64,000 nucleotides of DNA from Atrina japonica (GCA_030159075.1 BROG01000030.1:1808501-1872500), one strand, 5' to 3'; shown: positions 37,227 through 48,247, counted from the first letter of the stretch. Numbers and translations are program-made. The notes: a model not told the origin generated them from the sequence alone.

Positions 37227-39475
37227 AATGAAATTTCATTTATATATACAATACAACAGTGTAAAAAAGGTCAACCATTCTCACTTCAACATCAGACTTA
37301 AAGAATTATTTAAGGGGCATTTTCTGTTGACTCCACCCACGTATTTCCCCAACTATGTGCACATTAGCAAAAAAAAAAACAGCAATTCTATTAAATTAGC
37401 ATTGGATCTATAATACATTACTTTTACTTTTAACAGAAAAAGTATAATCCCTTGAACAATGACATACTTTGGGGTACAAAGTTGTTTATTAATCCCTTAT
37501 ATAGGTTGTATGTTAACTTTTACTGGTATACAGTCTATATACTGAACCTTGACAATATTATATTTAATTACCGTGTTGGAGTCCCACGTGTAAAACTACT
37601 GACCATTTGATGTTGTTTACTACATACATACATGATTGACAGTTACACACTAATATGAACTTCCCTTTCTCACACATACACAAATATCCTCCCGTAAAAA
37701 ATGTAGTTAGTGACATATAAGTGTAAATTTCATCTATATAGTTGTGACAGACTAGAGACTGTTGTAAAGATAGAAATCTCCCATTGCTTCCAGTGACCTT
37801 GACTGTATTGACATCCTGACAGGTGCCCCTATCTTGATTGCATCCTATCTGCTGATTGTCATATCATCATTCACAATCAGTTATCATAGATAATAATGTA
37901 TCAATATTGAAACTTTGTGCTGCACAATGAATTTTTTCCATGGGCAATTGCTTTTATACCCCAATGATGTTCAAAAAATGAAAAACAATCCTTATATTTA
38001 TATATAATACCATTTTTCAGTGAAACTGTAGTCCACTGGATACTAAATTCATTCCGGAATACTGACTTTGCGGGGGGTGTTTACATATGATGTTTAACTC
38101 AAAAGCTGTTTTGACATGAGAAGTAGTTCTCTTTTCTGACCGCAAATACTAAATGAAATTCAGGTTTAATTTCTTTTATTATATTATTTTGAAAGAAACT
38201 ACTGAAATGACAACTCTGGAATATCTATTCCTGGACTTGAATCATCTTCATTAATATTCGAGCTCTTGGTGGTGAAGGGTAGAATTGAAATTGCAAATGG
38301 CTGTGCCCATGAGTAAGCTGAATAATGTATTTACAACAAATTTGCGTTTGAATTCTGAAATATTATTAATGGGATATACTATAGAAAGATTTAGTGTGAC
38401 TTACAAGAAGTTAGACAGCTAATATTAATTAATGACAACTGAAAGTAGCCATTTTATTTGACAATTTTTACCAAGCAGCTGGGAACCACGATGACTGATT
38501 GGTACGTAACCTACATTTCACATGACCTAATTTCACACGATGCAGGTGACAAATTGTTTCTGATAGGAATATCCAGTGAAGGCAAACAAATTGACTTGTT
38601 TATCAAGAGATGCTTGACAAAGTTGCACTAGGCCTTACTTTCTTTCTGTTGTAACTATGAAGCCAGATGGTGGTCTGTGGTTGTGGTCATAACATGACCT
38701 AGATATATCCCGATATGGGCCTGTAGGCTGTACAATGTGCTACAGATATAGTCTAGTGTTTCCAATTTCTTTCTGTGATTTTTATTTGTTTTGTGGTAGG
38801 CCTAATGTATGGCTTTTAAGATTAAATATATAAGAAATAAACATGTGATATTCTATTCTTTGATTCATTCATGTATTCTTACCCTGAAAAGTAAAGTGGT
38901 TAATACTCGGGGCATGCGACTGTATTTACCGGAATATGCAATATATTGCTCTATATACTTGCAATGAAGGGAATTGCAGTGGGTAATATAAGCCATTATT
39001 TTTCACAAACAATTTCAGATAACTATATGTAATACAACAGCACTAGCAGGCATATTAAAACTTGCAAAAAAAGATGAAAATAAATGAGGTCAACATTAAA
39101 ATATTCTTTGTCTCATGTTCCATGACCAGTTGTTTATTTCTGTTAAATTTTTATATGTAAATTGACATTTCCAAATTTTTATAAGAAAAAAAGTTAGCAA
39201 AACTGCCTAAAAATAATTTTTGGGTCAGGGCTTTGTAAGCAAGTCGTGTGTGCCATATCAAACAAATCTTGATTTTTTGCCGAAAAACAAGCATACCGAG
39301 AGTATTGATGGATCAATACAAATCAACTAACTGTGAAGTTATTAAGTCGATATTGAGTTATTTTAAACTTTTAAAAAATCTTAAATGACATATACAGAAA
39401 AAATTTAGAGTCTGCCTTGCTTTCAATGATTAAAAAAAATATTTATATTGCACATGTAATATTTCAGTGTTTCAA

Positions 39476-39478
<3 letters not shown>
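37227..39478. other. Non-coding stretch, no gene seen
   Basis: No coding frame or clear repeat recognised, apart from a short word 'accgagagtattgatggatc' at 39296 that resembles monomers of the tandem repeat at 51015-51256. Confidence 0.45.

Positions 39479-39525
<47 letters not shown>
39479..39525. repeat. (TA)n microsatellite, left of MITE
   Basis: About 23 TA dinucleotides ending directly at the CAGT end of the next element. Confidence 0.95.
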
Positions 39526-39528
<3 letters not shown>

Positions 39529-39916
39529 TCAATTCCACTTAATTGCATACCTGATAATTGCATATTCCTGTTTATTGCATAAGAACTCAAAACACAAAAC
39601 CATTAAAACCATAAAATATTCCCCAAAATTGGGGAAAATGTACTGATTATGATAAAAAGTTAAATTTAACAGAAATGTGAACATACCAAACTGTGTTTTA
39701 TGAAAATTTTGCTTTAATGACATTATTTTACCCTAATGTTTTATGAGAATCCATTACTAGTGTACCTAGGATGTTTATTATAGTTTTATACATGTAAATG
39801 AAAGGACTAAATGATTATAAATCATCATTGTATATTGAAGTACACTGTGGAATTCCTGTTAATTGCATATTCCTGTTATTTATGACATTTTGGCTATGCA
39901 ATTAAGAGGAATCCAC

Positions 39917-39918
<2 letters not shown>
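39526..39918. mobile_element. 393-bp TA-target MITE inside a dinucleotide repeat
   Basis: The left end 'cagtcaattccacttaattg' plus 'cata' is the inverted match of the right end 'tatgcaattaagaggaatcc' plus 'actg'. The inner word 'aattgcatattcctgtttat' recurs inverted or direct near both ends. It sits between a (TA)n and a (TG)n(TA)n tract, consistent with insertion at TA. It differs from the 'accacct' MITE group, but the CAGT ends also suggest pogo/Tigger-type mobility. The minus-strand frame inside is not a transposase. Confidence 0.82.

Positions 39919-40003
<85 letters not shown>
39919..40003. repeat. (TG)n(TA)n microsatellite, right of MITE
   Basis: About seven TG then about 35 TA dinucleotides, immediately after the MITE end. 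Confidence 0.95.
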
Positions 40004-40006
<3 letters not shown>

Positions 40007-41279
40007 AACCATAATTTAGTGCAGCAATGATCAATCTGTCTGTATTTCAGGTAAATAAAGTTTCCATTAAACTACATAATTTAGACAACTGGGAGAAACT
40101 TGTAAACATCAGATAAATTTCAGATATCAAATGATGTTTATCTAATTTAGATAAAACATTTTTCATGTTAATCTGCACAAGTATCATACAACAGCCAAAA
40201 ACTCTGGTTGTAGAAAGCAGTAAACAGCTTCTATTTAGTTTGTGCATCTGTGCATACTACCAGGTATTTATACTTGATCTACCTACACAGAGTAACACGG
40301 CTTCAACTCAATGTATAAACCATACGCACCAACAGAGAACGTGTTTTACATACACGTGACGATTTATGTTCTCTTTTTTTCAAAGAGGACTCTGTCAGTG
40401 TCAGACAAAAGTGGCATACATATATAAATATGAATTATTTAGATAACTCTTTCTAGTCCTTACTATGTCCTTTATGCATTATCTATATTAATCAAAATAT
40501 TATGTAAAGCTGTTCCGTAACAAAGTTTGACCCAAACATTCTATTTCTCCAACGGGGAATTATTAATCTGATGAATATAATTAATTCCACATGTTCTCAG
40601 AATACAGAATTGAAGTAATTCCAAGGACCATTAATGAAGCAAATAAGTAAACTTTTATTTGGCTAACTGTGGGTTTATTAATATTTATAATTATTTCATG
40701 ATAATACTTCTACTGCATCATAACAGAAGATATCAATTCAAGCATAAAACATTTTAAATTCTTTGAATTGCACAGTGAAAATTAAAATTCATATGTACAT
40801 GAATATGACTTTTATCCAAGACCTTTATAAGTGGATGAAAAAGATGACTTGAAAATTATCTTGTAGATTGTTCTGTAAAACCAGCATCACAGAATACATC
40901 TAAGAAAAAATAAAATGTACCGTGTGTTACTTCCGAAGTGCAAGTAACGTACATAGATATTGTAAATGAAAACTGCCCATACGTTTCATAAGTATATAGG
41001 CAACAGTAGTGATAACAGCCATGTTATTACCAAAACCTGAAAATGTTCCAGGAATCTTTAAAACACAAAACGCTACTTAGAAATAGTGGAAACTTGGTAA
41101 TGTATAGCATTCCAAAAATATAGGAAATAGAACTCAGAAACAAGAAAGCACAGTCTACTGGTAACTGAATACAGGGCGTTCCAAAAATACAGGCAGCATA
41201 TTGCAGAACTTGTGCTGACATTGTACAGAACTGCTTAACATCACAGGTTTTGGTGCACATAGGTGAAAGTTTGACTTAC
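40004..41279. other. Probable CHERP intron sequence
   Basis: This lies directly downstream (in gene sense) of the exon ending at 41280. The next CHERP exon should begin in codon phase 0, but I found none here. A short word 'gcattccaaaaatataggaa' and a relative 'gcgttccaaaaatacaggca' recur at 41107 and 41177. Confidence 0.5.
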
Positions 41280-41330
41280 CTCTATTGTGTGCGGATCAAA
41301 ATACTTGTTCTGTTCCCAAAGTGTTAGTAA
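41280..41330 (-). CDS. CHERP: CHERP-like gene, CID-domain exon (third of three seen)
   Basis: A 51-bp minus-strand exon of exactly 17 codons. The acceptor side reads 'acttttatttcag' and the donor is GTAAGT at 41279 and below. It encodes LLTLWEQNKYFDPHTIE, which resembles the end of the CHERP CID domain (a leucine pair, LWE, N-Y/F-F-D and a hydrophobic position). It joins in phase 0 to the exon at 41785-41896 across a 454-bp intron, giving HKLIK followed by LLTLWE. CHERP is known in mammals as a nuclear U2-snRNP-associated protein with SURP, CID, Arg/Ser-rich and G-patch regions, and has been linked to calcium release. The following exon should continue the linker after the CID and was not found. 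Other CID proteins (SCAF4/8, RPRD, U2SURP) fit less well. Confidence 0.85.
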
Positions 41331-41784
41331 CTGAAATAAAAGTAATAAAGAGCATATTTTAGTGCTAATACTGTGGTAGCACATTTATGTTATTTGTGCA
41401 TTATCTACATGTAAGCAATACAAATTTTACTTTCAATTTTGTTATATCCCTGGGTCTGCAGTATCAATTTAAAATGAAATATTACTGATGGTAATTTTGA
41501 ATAGGTCCTACAATTTACAGTAGTTACGGAGACTTGAAATCATTGTTGAGTTTGATGATCCAGATTGTGGTGCCTGGGCAAACTGTTTCAGATATATACC
41601 GATAGTCATCAGAACATTTCAAAAGTGGAGGCTCCTACAAGCCTGATTTGCTCACCTGACAAAACTTGACAACAGGAAAAATTTATATCGAGTTTGCAAT
41701 TCTCAACTTTGTTGAGCTGAGCTAAACATGAGCTCAACATCTGGGCATACTTAAATATAGAGGAAATAAAGTGAACACTCTTAC

Positions 41785-41896
41785 CTTTATAAGTTTATGT
41801 TTCTTCTCTTCATCAACACCTGTGCTAGCTGTACAGAACACTGGAACCACAACTTTTTCCAAGCTTTTCTTTAATTCACTTGCATTTTTCCGTACA
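41785..41896 (-). CDS. CHERP: CHERP-like gene, CID-domain exon (second of three seen)
   Basis: A 112-bp minus-strand exon: one base completing a split codon plus 37 codons. The donor is GTAAGAG after ...CTTATAAAG and the acceptor is 'gaattccag', with a weak pyrimidine tract. It encodes VRKNASELKKSLEKVVVPVF followed by CTASTGVDEEKKHKLIK. The KVVVPVFCT core closely parallels the KVVVPIYCT I recall for mammalian CHERP, and the charged EEKKHKL matches its EEDKQQK position. The leading T joins the TG at the end of the exon at 47778-47852 to make a Cys codon, giving LLHHC then VRKN. A frame shift by one base would hit a stop at once, so the phase assignment is firm. Plus-strand frame 41771-41977 is a shadow. 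Confidence 0.92.
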
Positions 41897-42106
41897 CTGG
41901 AATTCAGTACATGTACCAGTTTTATATCAGTATTTTTTTTTTCTCGTTCTTTTCCCCTAATTATTTTCTGGATCTAATTCAACATTTGAGACCAACAAAG
42001 ATTAAAGCTACTTTAAACCCAATATGTGTATCGGTACTTGTGACTTTTAAAAGCACCTTAGATCCACACCTGTGAATTGTACAATATAGGACTTTAACTG
42101 TAATTG

Positions 42107-42347
42107 TACTGATGTTTGTGTTGTAGGACTATAAATGTTGTCAGTGTATTCACTCTTGTTTGTGTTGTAGGACTATAACTATTGTCAGTGTTCACTCAAG
42201 TTTGTGTTGTAGGACTATAACTGTTGTCAGTGTATTCACCAATGTTTGTGTTGTAGGACTATAACTGTTGTCAGTGTATTTTCTCATGTTTGTGTTGTAG
42301 GACTATAACTGTTGTCAGTGTATTCACTAATGCTTGTGTTGTAGGTA
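42107..42347. repeat. 44-bp minisatellite, 5 copies, split by mariner
   Basis: The unit is approximately 'ttgtaggactataactgttg' with 'tcagtgtattcactcatgtt' and 'tgtg'. Five copies run up to 42347, where the mariner begins at a TA. A remnant 'gatgtcagtgtatccaatga' plus 'tgcttgtgttgta' follows the mariner at 43629-43662, so the array was present before insertion. Weaker echoes continue to about 43760. Confidence 0.88.
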
Positions 42348-42519
42348 TGAGGGTTGATTGATAAGTTTTGAGCCTTATGAGAGTTATGCAGGGTTGCCCA
42401 TTTTCAGCCCTACTGTTCTCCGACTAATTAAGGCTGTGTAATCAACAAATGGTGTTATCTGGTCATTCCTGTAAAATAGGAAACACTCTTAAGTAAACAG
42501 GGCAAATAACTTTAGCAAA

Positions 42520-43538
42520 ATGGACAGAATTGCCTAGAGAGCTGTGATTCAATATTTATTCAAGAAAGGTCTAGCACCTAAGACTATTCATGCTGACATG
42601 GTAGAGGAGGATGCCCCTTCATATGCTACCATATAAAGGTGGGTGGCAGAATTTAAGCATGGCAGGCAGAGCCTTCAGGATGACCCCTGTCCTGGAAGGC
42701 CAGTCACTTGGCAACTCCTGAAATGGTCACTTAAGTCCACGATATTGTTATGGATGACACACAAGTTACAAAGAGATATATAGCCAGTACTGACAGAATT
42801 TCTCAGGAAAGATTTCATTCAATTCTTACAGAAGATCTTGAGTTGAGAAAGTTCTCAGCATGTTGGATACCAAGACTTCTGACCACTGATCAGAAGTGCA
42901 CAAGAAGGAACATGAGGCATACTAATCTGAACCTTTTAAAGGCAGATCATTTCACCCCAAAAGTCAAACAACAATCTAAACAATTGAAACACCTTAATTC
43001 ACTGCTGTCAAAAAAAGGCAAGGAGTGTTCCATCAGCTGGGAAGGTTATGTCTACAGTTTTCTCAGACAATGACGATATTCTTATGTTAGATTATCTCCA
43101 AAAGGGACAGACAAGTAATGGAACATATTATACATCATGTCTTAGTGATTTTCTGGACTGTCAAGAAAGGGACTTCTTTAAAAGTGGAGCTGGCCTGGCT
43201 CAGTCGGTAGTGCGCTCGAATCTGGATCGTGAGGTCGTGTTTCAAGTCCCGCCGGCGACAGGTAGGTTTCCTGTCTTTCGGATGAGACAGTCAAAACTGG
43301 AGGTCCTGTGTCACAGTAGGTGTCGGCACGTTGAAGAACCCTCACTGCTCAATGGCCGTAAGTGCCGAGCATAGGCCAAAATTTATAGCCCTTCACTGGC
43401 ATTAGGTGACGTCTCCATATGAGTGAAATATTCTTGAGTGGGACTTTAAACAAGAATAAACAAACAAACAAACTAAAAGTGGCACTGAGGCTCTTAAACA
43501 TGGCTGGCAAAAATGAGGGAAATTATATTGAAAAATAG
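42520..43538 (+). pseudogene. Broken mariner transposase
   Basis: Reading from the ATG at 42520, the N-terminal part shows a stop at the sixth codon, then 'QYLFKKGLAPKTIHADMVEE' and, after another stop, 'RWVAEFKHGRQSLQDDPCPG' with the RP-type linker. After a frame change come 'RYIASTDRISQERFHSILTE' and 'PRLLTTDQKCTRRN', the helix-turn-helix DNA-binding half of mariner transposases. The start of the catalytic half is partly retained ('LDYLQKGQTSNGTYYTS'). Most of the DDD-type catalytic domain is deleted: the text jumps to 'QERDFFKSG', normally near the C-terminus. The SINE at 43188 interrupts that region. The protein cannot be active. The two longest open pieces are 42750-43073 and 43048-43374. 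Confidence 0.93.
43179..43482 (+). mobile_element. tRNA-derived SINE, family 1, inside the mariner
   Basis: The SINE body is 43188-43473, flanked by 'taaaagtgg' at 43179-43187 and 43474-43482. The head 'agctggcctggctcagtcgg' with 'tagtgcgctcg' holds an A-box, and 'gtgtttcaagtcccgccggc' a B-box match. The central block 'ggtcctgtgtcacagtaggt' and the tail 'tgacgtctccatatgagtga' lead into a (CAAA)n end. The same family as 36936-37226 in the opposite orientation. Because it interrupts the transposase, it inserted after the mariner. Confidence 0.93.
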
Positions 43539-45256
43539 TGCAATATGTCTCCAAAAAGACAAATCCTTACATATGAGGCTAAATACCTATCAATCAATCC
43601 TAGTACATCATGTATATATGAGTATCTGATGTCAGTGTATCCAATGATGCTTGTGTTGTATGTTAAAAGTGAAATCACTGATGTAATGTGGTCATGTAAC
43701 TAACTGTTGTTGAGTGTATTTGTTGACATTAATGTTGTGGGTGTAGGTTCAGTTTTTCAGTGTCAATGCATTTTTATTACTGTTATGTATATTGTTAATA
43801 TCATAAAAAGCAATACATGTAATTCATTGTGTACTATATAATTGTGTGTCTAGAAGTGTTAATGTTATCTTATTAAATTCAACTTTTAAGATCATAACTT
43901 TTACAGCAAATATATTTTACAAATAGTGTTCATATTCTGGGAGTGACTTTAATTCTGAATATCATTCTAAATATAAAAGAACAATTGCTGGAGTTACTAA
44001 AGGTCTGAATACTGTGTAATTACTGTAAAGTGTTTATGTTAACCTAATTGTGTACATTATTCATGTTTTGTGTAATTACTTTCATAGCACATCTATTTTA
44101 CTAAAAGCGTTAATATTCTTGGAGTGACTTCACTCCTAAATATAACAGTACTACATGTACTGCCCCATGTTTCAGTTACCGACTGTCTTAATACTGTAGA
44201 CAGTTTCAATATTGACCTTTGTATATTGCATATGCTTTATCAACAATGTACACCAGCATGTACATTCAGTGTAACAAACTGATGTCTATTATTGCATACC
44301 TGGAAATTTTGGCTCCTGTTTGTAAATTTTCATCATTTTTGCCTAGAGATGAGATGGCCAATTAATAAAAACAATTTTCAAGCTATATAATTGAATCATG
44401 GACAGTCATGATATCCACGTGACTTGAATAAAACTTTAAGATGGAGTGAATATCCTTTATGTTGTAAAAGGGCAAAAAATAACATGGGGCGAAAATAACC
44501 AGGGGCAAAAGTTTCCAAGTATACAGTTTATATCAAAACAAGATATGTTCCAGAAACACTACACACTGAGAGTTAAGTCATTCATGGATAATCATAAGTC
44601 CCATAACCGAAACAACACAGTCAAATGTAGACCTAATCAAACATATTTACTATTTCATGTATATATAAAAGCAATGTTAAGGACATTATTTAAAGTTACA
44701 TGATGGAAACCAAAATGTGAAGATAGACAGACAAACAGACAGACAAACAAAGAAAGAAACAGATGGATAAAAAAATAATATGCTCCCTAATCTTTGAACT
44801 TAGGGGCATAAGAATAAGTATTTGTAAAATAAAAACAAAAAATTTAAGAATTCTAAAGCTAGGAACATGTATCTGCATCTACATAATATCTATTTTTTTC
44901 ATGGTTTCATGATGAATCTTAATGCAACAGGATGAAATTTAAATTTTAAATTGATCCTGTTATGTAGAATTATTTTTCTAACTGGTGAGTTTAAACTATG
45001 TTCATATATTATATGTAGTTCAACCCTACATGTAAAGTAAGATGACTTCCAACCAAGTTCAAATATCAACAGAAATATATTAAGATGTACAGTGTAAGTG
45101 CTCTGAATCAGTAATGCTTGACAAATCTTGAGTGTAATCAATCTTATACTCAAGGTAAATACCTTCTTGTCTTATAACTTTCCCCGAGGACTTTGCACAG
45201 ACCAGTATTTATTTCAGTTAAGATGTTCTTTAGAAACACTATGCACATGACAAGTA

Positions 45257-45519
45257 CAGTCAAACTTGTAATAAAGGCCACCTCTGTGTAACTTTAACCC
45301 TTTCACCCCTGAATATCTGAGTGGTATGTTCTTTTCTATAATTTAGGACCAGTCTATTATGGTCTGTAGGATTGAAAGGGTTAAAGGACACCTGCCTATA
45401 AAGGCAATTCAAATCTTTGATAATTTTTTTCATAATAAACCTCTTTATAAAGGCCACCTGTCTATAATGGTTACTTTTGCCTGTTCCCTACAGTAGCCTT
45501 AAACAGGCAAGTTTGACTA
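45257..45519. mobile_element. TA-target MITE carrying a nested TTAA MITE
   Basis: After TA at 45255-45256 it reads 'cagtcaaacttgtaataaag' with 'gccacctctg' and ends 'ggcaagtttgacta' before TA. Inner words 'aaaggccacctgtctataat' match the group at 22200 and 49700. The end G has changed to A. About 90 bp of its length is the nested MITE at 45294-45384. Confidence 0.78.
45294..45384. mobile_element. TTAA-target MITE, different subfamily, nested
   Basis: TTAA at 45294-45297 and 45381-45384 flank 'ccctttcacccctgaatatc' ... 'tctgtaggattgaaaggg'. The ends form an inverted repeat (ccctttc / gaaaggg). The inside 'aggaccagtctattatggtc' is only loosely like the 11561 family. The surrounding element's 'tgtgtaacttt' and 'aggacacctgcctataaag' join once the insert and one TTAA are removed. 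Confidence 0.8.
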
Positions 45520-45639
45520 TACTGTACATGCAAGTCATTTATGAAGATTTTAAGTCCCATAACTCAGGCAAATATTTCAGACTGTTGGTAAAAATCTAAG
45601 TCTTCCTAGATCTTATTGATATGAAGCTTTAACTCATCA

Positions 45640-45860
45640 ACCCCTGAAAAACAAAAGATCTAAAAGAAATTTGATCAATGATTCGTGAGAACATACTTGC
45701 CCCTTTTTGTTTCAAAACTTGATTCCCCTTCCTAGGAACAAACTCCCTGTCAAATTTGATTGAAATCTGACAATTGGTTCTTGAGAAGAAATTGTTAAAT
45801 AGAGAAGTTAACAGAATGGAAATCAGACATTGTGCCACGGCAAAAGCTCACATGACCCTT
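45640..45860. repeat. Interspersed repeat shared with 28360-28600
   Basis: 'Gtcaaatttgattgaaatct' plus 'ttggttcttgagaagaaatt' parallels 28527-28567. It ends 'ggcaaaagctcacatgaccc' plus 'ttttgtccaggtggcctag', a word set common in molluscan repeats. A truncated TTAA-MITE end ('taactcatcaacccctgaaa') lies just before it at 45631-45650. Confidence 0.55.
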
Positions 45861-47429
45861 TTGTCCAGGTGGCCTAGCATATAGACAACCTAGAAACATA
45901 ATACACCTGTGATTTTTTTCATCTGTGTCGTGGGTGTATCTAAATATATTTTCATTCTGTCAAAACCAGAATGCAAGCATATACAATTACCAAAATGTGA
46001 TTTATGACCCCATAGGTATTGAATGATTTATTCTAATTCTAAGTAAACAATTCAGTTTACAATACATGTACATACAATTCACTGGGTGATCACAAAGCTG
46101 CTCAGCATACCAACATTTTACTTCCTTCTTTCATTTATTATGCTACCACTGTGGCAGATGTGCCTTCATTTATTTACTATATAAATTATTCACTTAACGC
46201 CAAGCAATTTTGCATTGGTATTGATTGTTTATTTAGATAATAGTAAACAATACAAGACACAATTTGAGAAAAACTATTCACCTGAGATTTAAGTCAAATT
46301 GCAATGATTCTAAAATCCCATAGCTCTGGCTAATACTAGATTTCAGTGATATAAAGCTACCAATGTATATCCAGTTTGGTTTAAAGTCTGTGGAAACTTG
46401 TAGAATTATTTGACAGAAGATGCTGCAAACAAAAAGACCAAAAAGAATATGCCCCTCAGAACAAAGTCTGGAATATTTTCTATTTCAGCAGATTATCTTA
46501 CATGGGTATGTTGTGTGGATATGGAAATCTTCACCTGAATGGTAAGAATCTGGTTGTCCAATCCTAGGGTTTTCCAACGATTGCACTTTGAGATTCTTAC
46601 CAAGATGTTCGAGTTATCCCTTTCCACCTAACACACTTTAGAGTCTCAACAACGAAATTCTGACATGGCAAAACAGTAGAGACACCTGTCCAAGGTGGTA
46701 GAAATAAGTGTCCGTTGACCATCGAAAGACAAATCAAAATCCCAGATTCTATAAGGGCAATGTACTACTCATTGGAACTCACCCATGTCCACTGGATTTA
46801 TCCAATAGGACAGAGTGATATGTACAGTGCATTCAACATGGTGCCAAAACAGATTGTGTTTCAATCATCACTTCTAAGTGCTTGTGCACTAACAGAAAGT
46901 ATTTAAGATTTGAAGTATTCACAATGTAACCCCAACCATCCCCCATCCCTTTTTGTCTTCATAATGAATATGCAAACTAGATATGCCTTTTCTCAAGCAA
47001 AACTCTGAATTAAATTTACAAATGTTATAAACTAATAACAAATTTTATATGCAATATCACATAGTTTCACATAAAATGTTAATCAGTTCTTGCTTAAATC
47101 ATATATTGGCAATCTGAAAAAAAAATCCAAAAAACTTTTTCTTACAGTGAAACCAGTTTTTGCACATATGAATAAATTGGAAACTCTAAATTCAGAACTA
47201 AATGGTATTAACCAGTCAGGAGAGGCTCAAAACATGATTAGCCTAATCTGTAATTAGCAGTTTTTCAAAGTGTGATACTTTTCTGTATATGACTATGGTA
47301 TGTAAATAGTATTACATTTATGAGCAAAGTTGGAACTTAATAATTGGTTACATTTAGATAATGTAAAAACAACAAGATGTGTTTGTGAAACACAACAAAT
47401 TTCTGTGCTGGAAAATAAAATGAGACCAC

Positions 47430-47700
47430 CCCACCCAAAGGGGCATGTGATGTCAGTGAAGTGCACAATCAGGGGCAGTGAAGTGTAAGCAACCCTTAGA
47501 TGAACTTATAGTCAAGTTTGGTGACTGAATCACAATCCAGACTTTAAATATTGCAATACCCTACATTTTGATCCCACCCCACGTAAGGGGCATGTGATGT
47601 CAGTGAAATGTGAGCAACCCTTAGATGAATCACCAGTCCAAGTTTGGTTACTGTATCACAATCAAAACTTGAAATATTACAATTTATATGTAAGCGGGAC
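47430..47700. repeat. Interspersed repeat, two tandem pieces, inverted relative to 4775
   Basis: Two copies of 'ggggcatgtgatgtcagtga' followed by 'gcaacccttagatga' and 'caagtttggt' occur at about 47439-47530 and 47587-47660. The reverse-complement order is at 4860-5032. The word 'tatgtaagcgggacagaatt' at the right corresponds to 'attccgtcctgcttacatat' at 4854-4872. Confidence 0.75.
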
Positions 47701-47777
47701 AGAATTACAGATAGACAAACACACACACAAGTACATAGACACACATATCAATCTTCTATCAGCCAATAAAAACTTAC

Positions 47778-47852
47778 CAGTGATGCAACAAATCATTCAT
47801 CAGATAAATCAAGTGTAGTCGTAACTCAAACTGAGCATCTTTACTGCATATC
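47778..47852 (-). CDS. CHERP: CHERP-like gene, CID-domain exon (first of three seen)
   Basis: A 75-bp minus-strand exon with acceptor 'gctttatttcag' and donor GTAAGTTTT. It starts with the last base of a split codon, then ICSKDAQFELRLHLIYLMND and LLHH, then TG of a split Cys codon completed at 41896. The 'FELRLHLIYL-NDxLHHC' string is a hallmark of the CHERP CID, nearly the same as the mammalian protein as I recall it (FELRLHLIYLINDVLHHC). The ORF that extends this on the minus strand beyond 47852 is intron read-through. The preceding exon should end in the first two bases of a codon, probably Arg, and was not found up to 64000, so it is likely outside the window or too short to spot. Confidence 0.95.
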
Positions 47853-48023
47853 CTGAAATAAAGCAACAAAACTGTGATATTCAGTCTATATGAGACACCT
47901 GGGTGAGACAAGATACATGTAAGTACGATACAAAAGTATGGCGGCATACATAGAAATACAGGATAGTCCAAATGTGGCTTCAGACAATGTCACATATCAT
48001 AAAAGCAATGGTGCATCAAATGT

Positions 48024-48133
48024 GTACGATAACCAAGTGTGAACAATATAAATAAAATACTGTGTGAATGATGATAGTGTGTATGAAAACCAAGTGTGAA
48101 CAATACAAATAAAATACTGTGTGAAGGATGATA
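48024..48133. repeat. ~55-60-bp tandem duplication, 2 copies
   Basis: 'Ataaccaagtgtgaacaata' with 'taaataaaatactgtgtgaa' and 'tgatgata' is followed by 'aaaaccaagtgtgaacaata' with 'caaataaaatactgtgtgaa' and 'ggatgata'. Few differences separate the copies. Confidence 0.85.
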
Positions 48134-48247
48134 CAGATTATAGCCTAAATGGCACCAGATATGAAACATGCAGGAGATATGAAAATAATTAATGAAAAAA
48201 ATTGTTTATCTAAAAAACAATAATGACAAGTACCGGTATATATGTGC

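Larger units (their letters stand above)
42348..43603 (+). mobile_element. mariner-family DNA transposon relic with TIRs and TA duplication
   Basis: The terminal repeats are 'tgagggttgattgataagtt' plus 'ttgagcct' at the left and, in reverse complement, 'ctaggattgattgataggta' plus 'tttagcct' at the right. TA dinucleotides flank both (42346-42347 and 43604-43605). 'Ttgattgataagtt' ends are typical of mariner elements. Total length is 1,256 bp, but 295 bp of that is a later SINE plus its target duplication, so the mariner itself is about 0.96 kb, short of the usual 1.3 kb. The transposase is broken (separate entry). Confidence 0.93.
41897..47777 (-). other. CHERP intron, 5.9 kb, rich in mobile elements
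   Basis: The intron lies between the two CID exons on the minus strand. It carries the 44-bp minisatellite, a mariner relic with a nested SINE, a TA-target MITE with a nested TTAA MITE, and two interspersed repeats. Segments 43666-45256 and 45861-47429 hold no recognised gene. A hairpin-like 'ggtaagaatct' / 'agattcttacc' pair is at about 46541-46601. The plus-strand frames in it (44446-44703, 46715-46906) show no known motif. Confidence 0.8.

Noticed and set aside
43188..43260. Genuine tRNA gene
   Set aside because: Polymerase III boxes are present, but the cloverleaf cannot be completed cleanly and a SINE body, tail and target duplication follow.
43048..43374. Plus-strand frame as a new gene
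   Set aside because: It joins the broken mariner transposase to the SINE and has no independent gene character.
46541..46601. Hairpin 'ggtaagaatct' / 'agattcttacc'
   Set aside because: Only 11 bp arms with no flanking duplication; may be chance.
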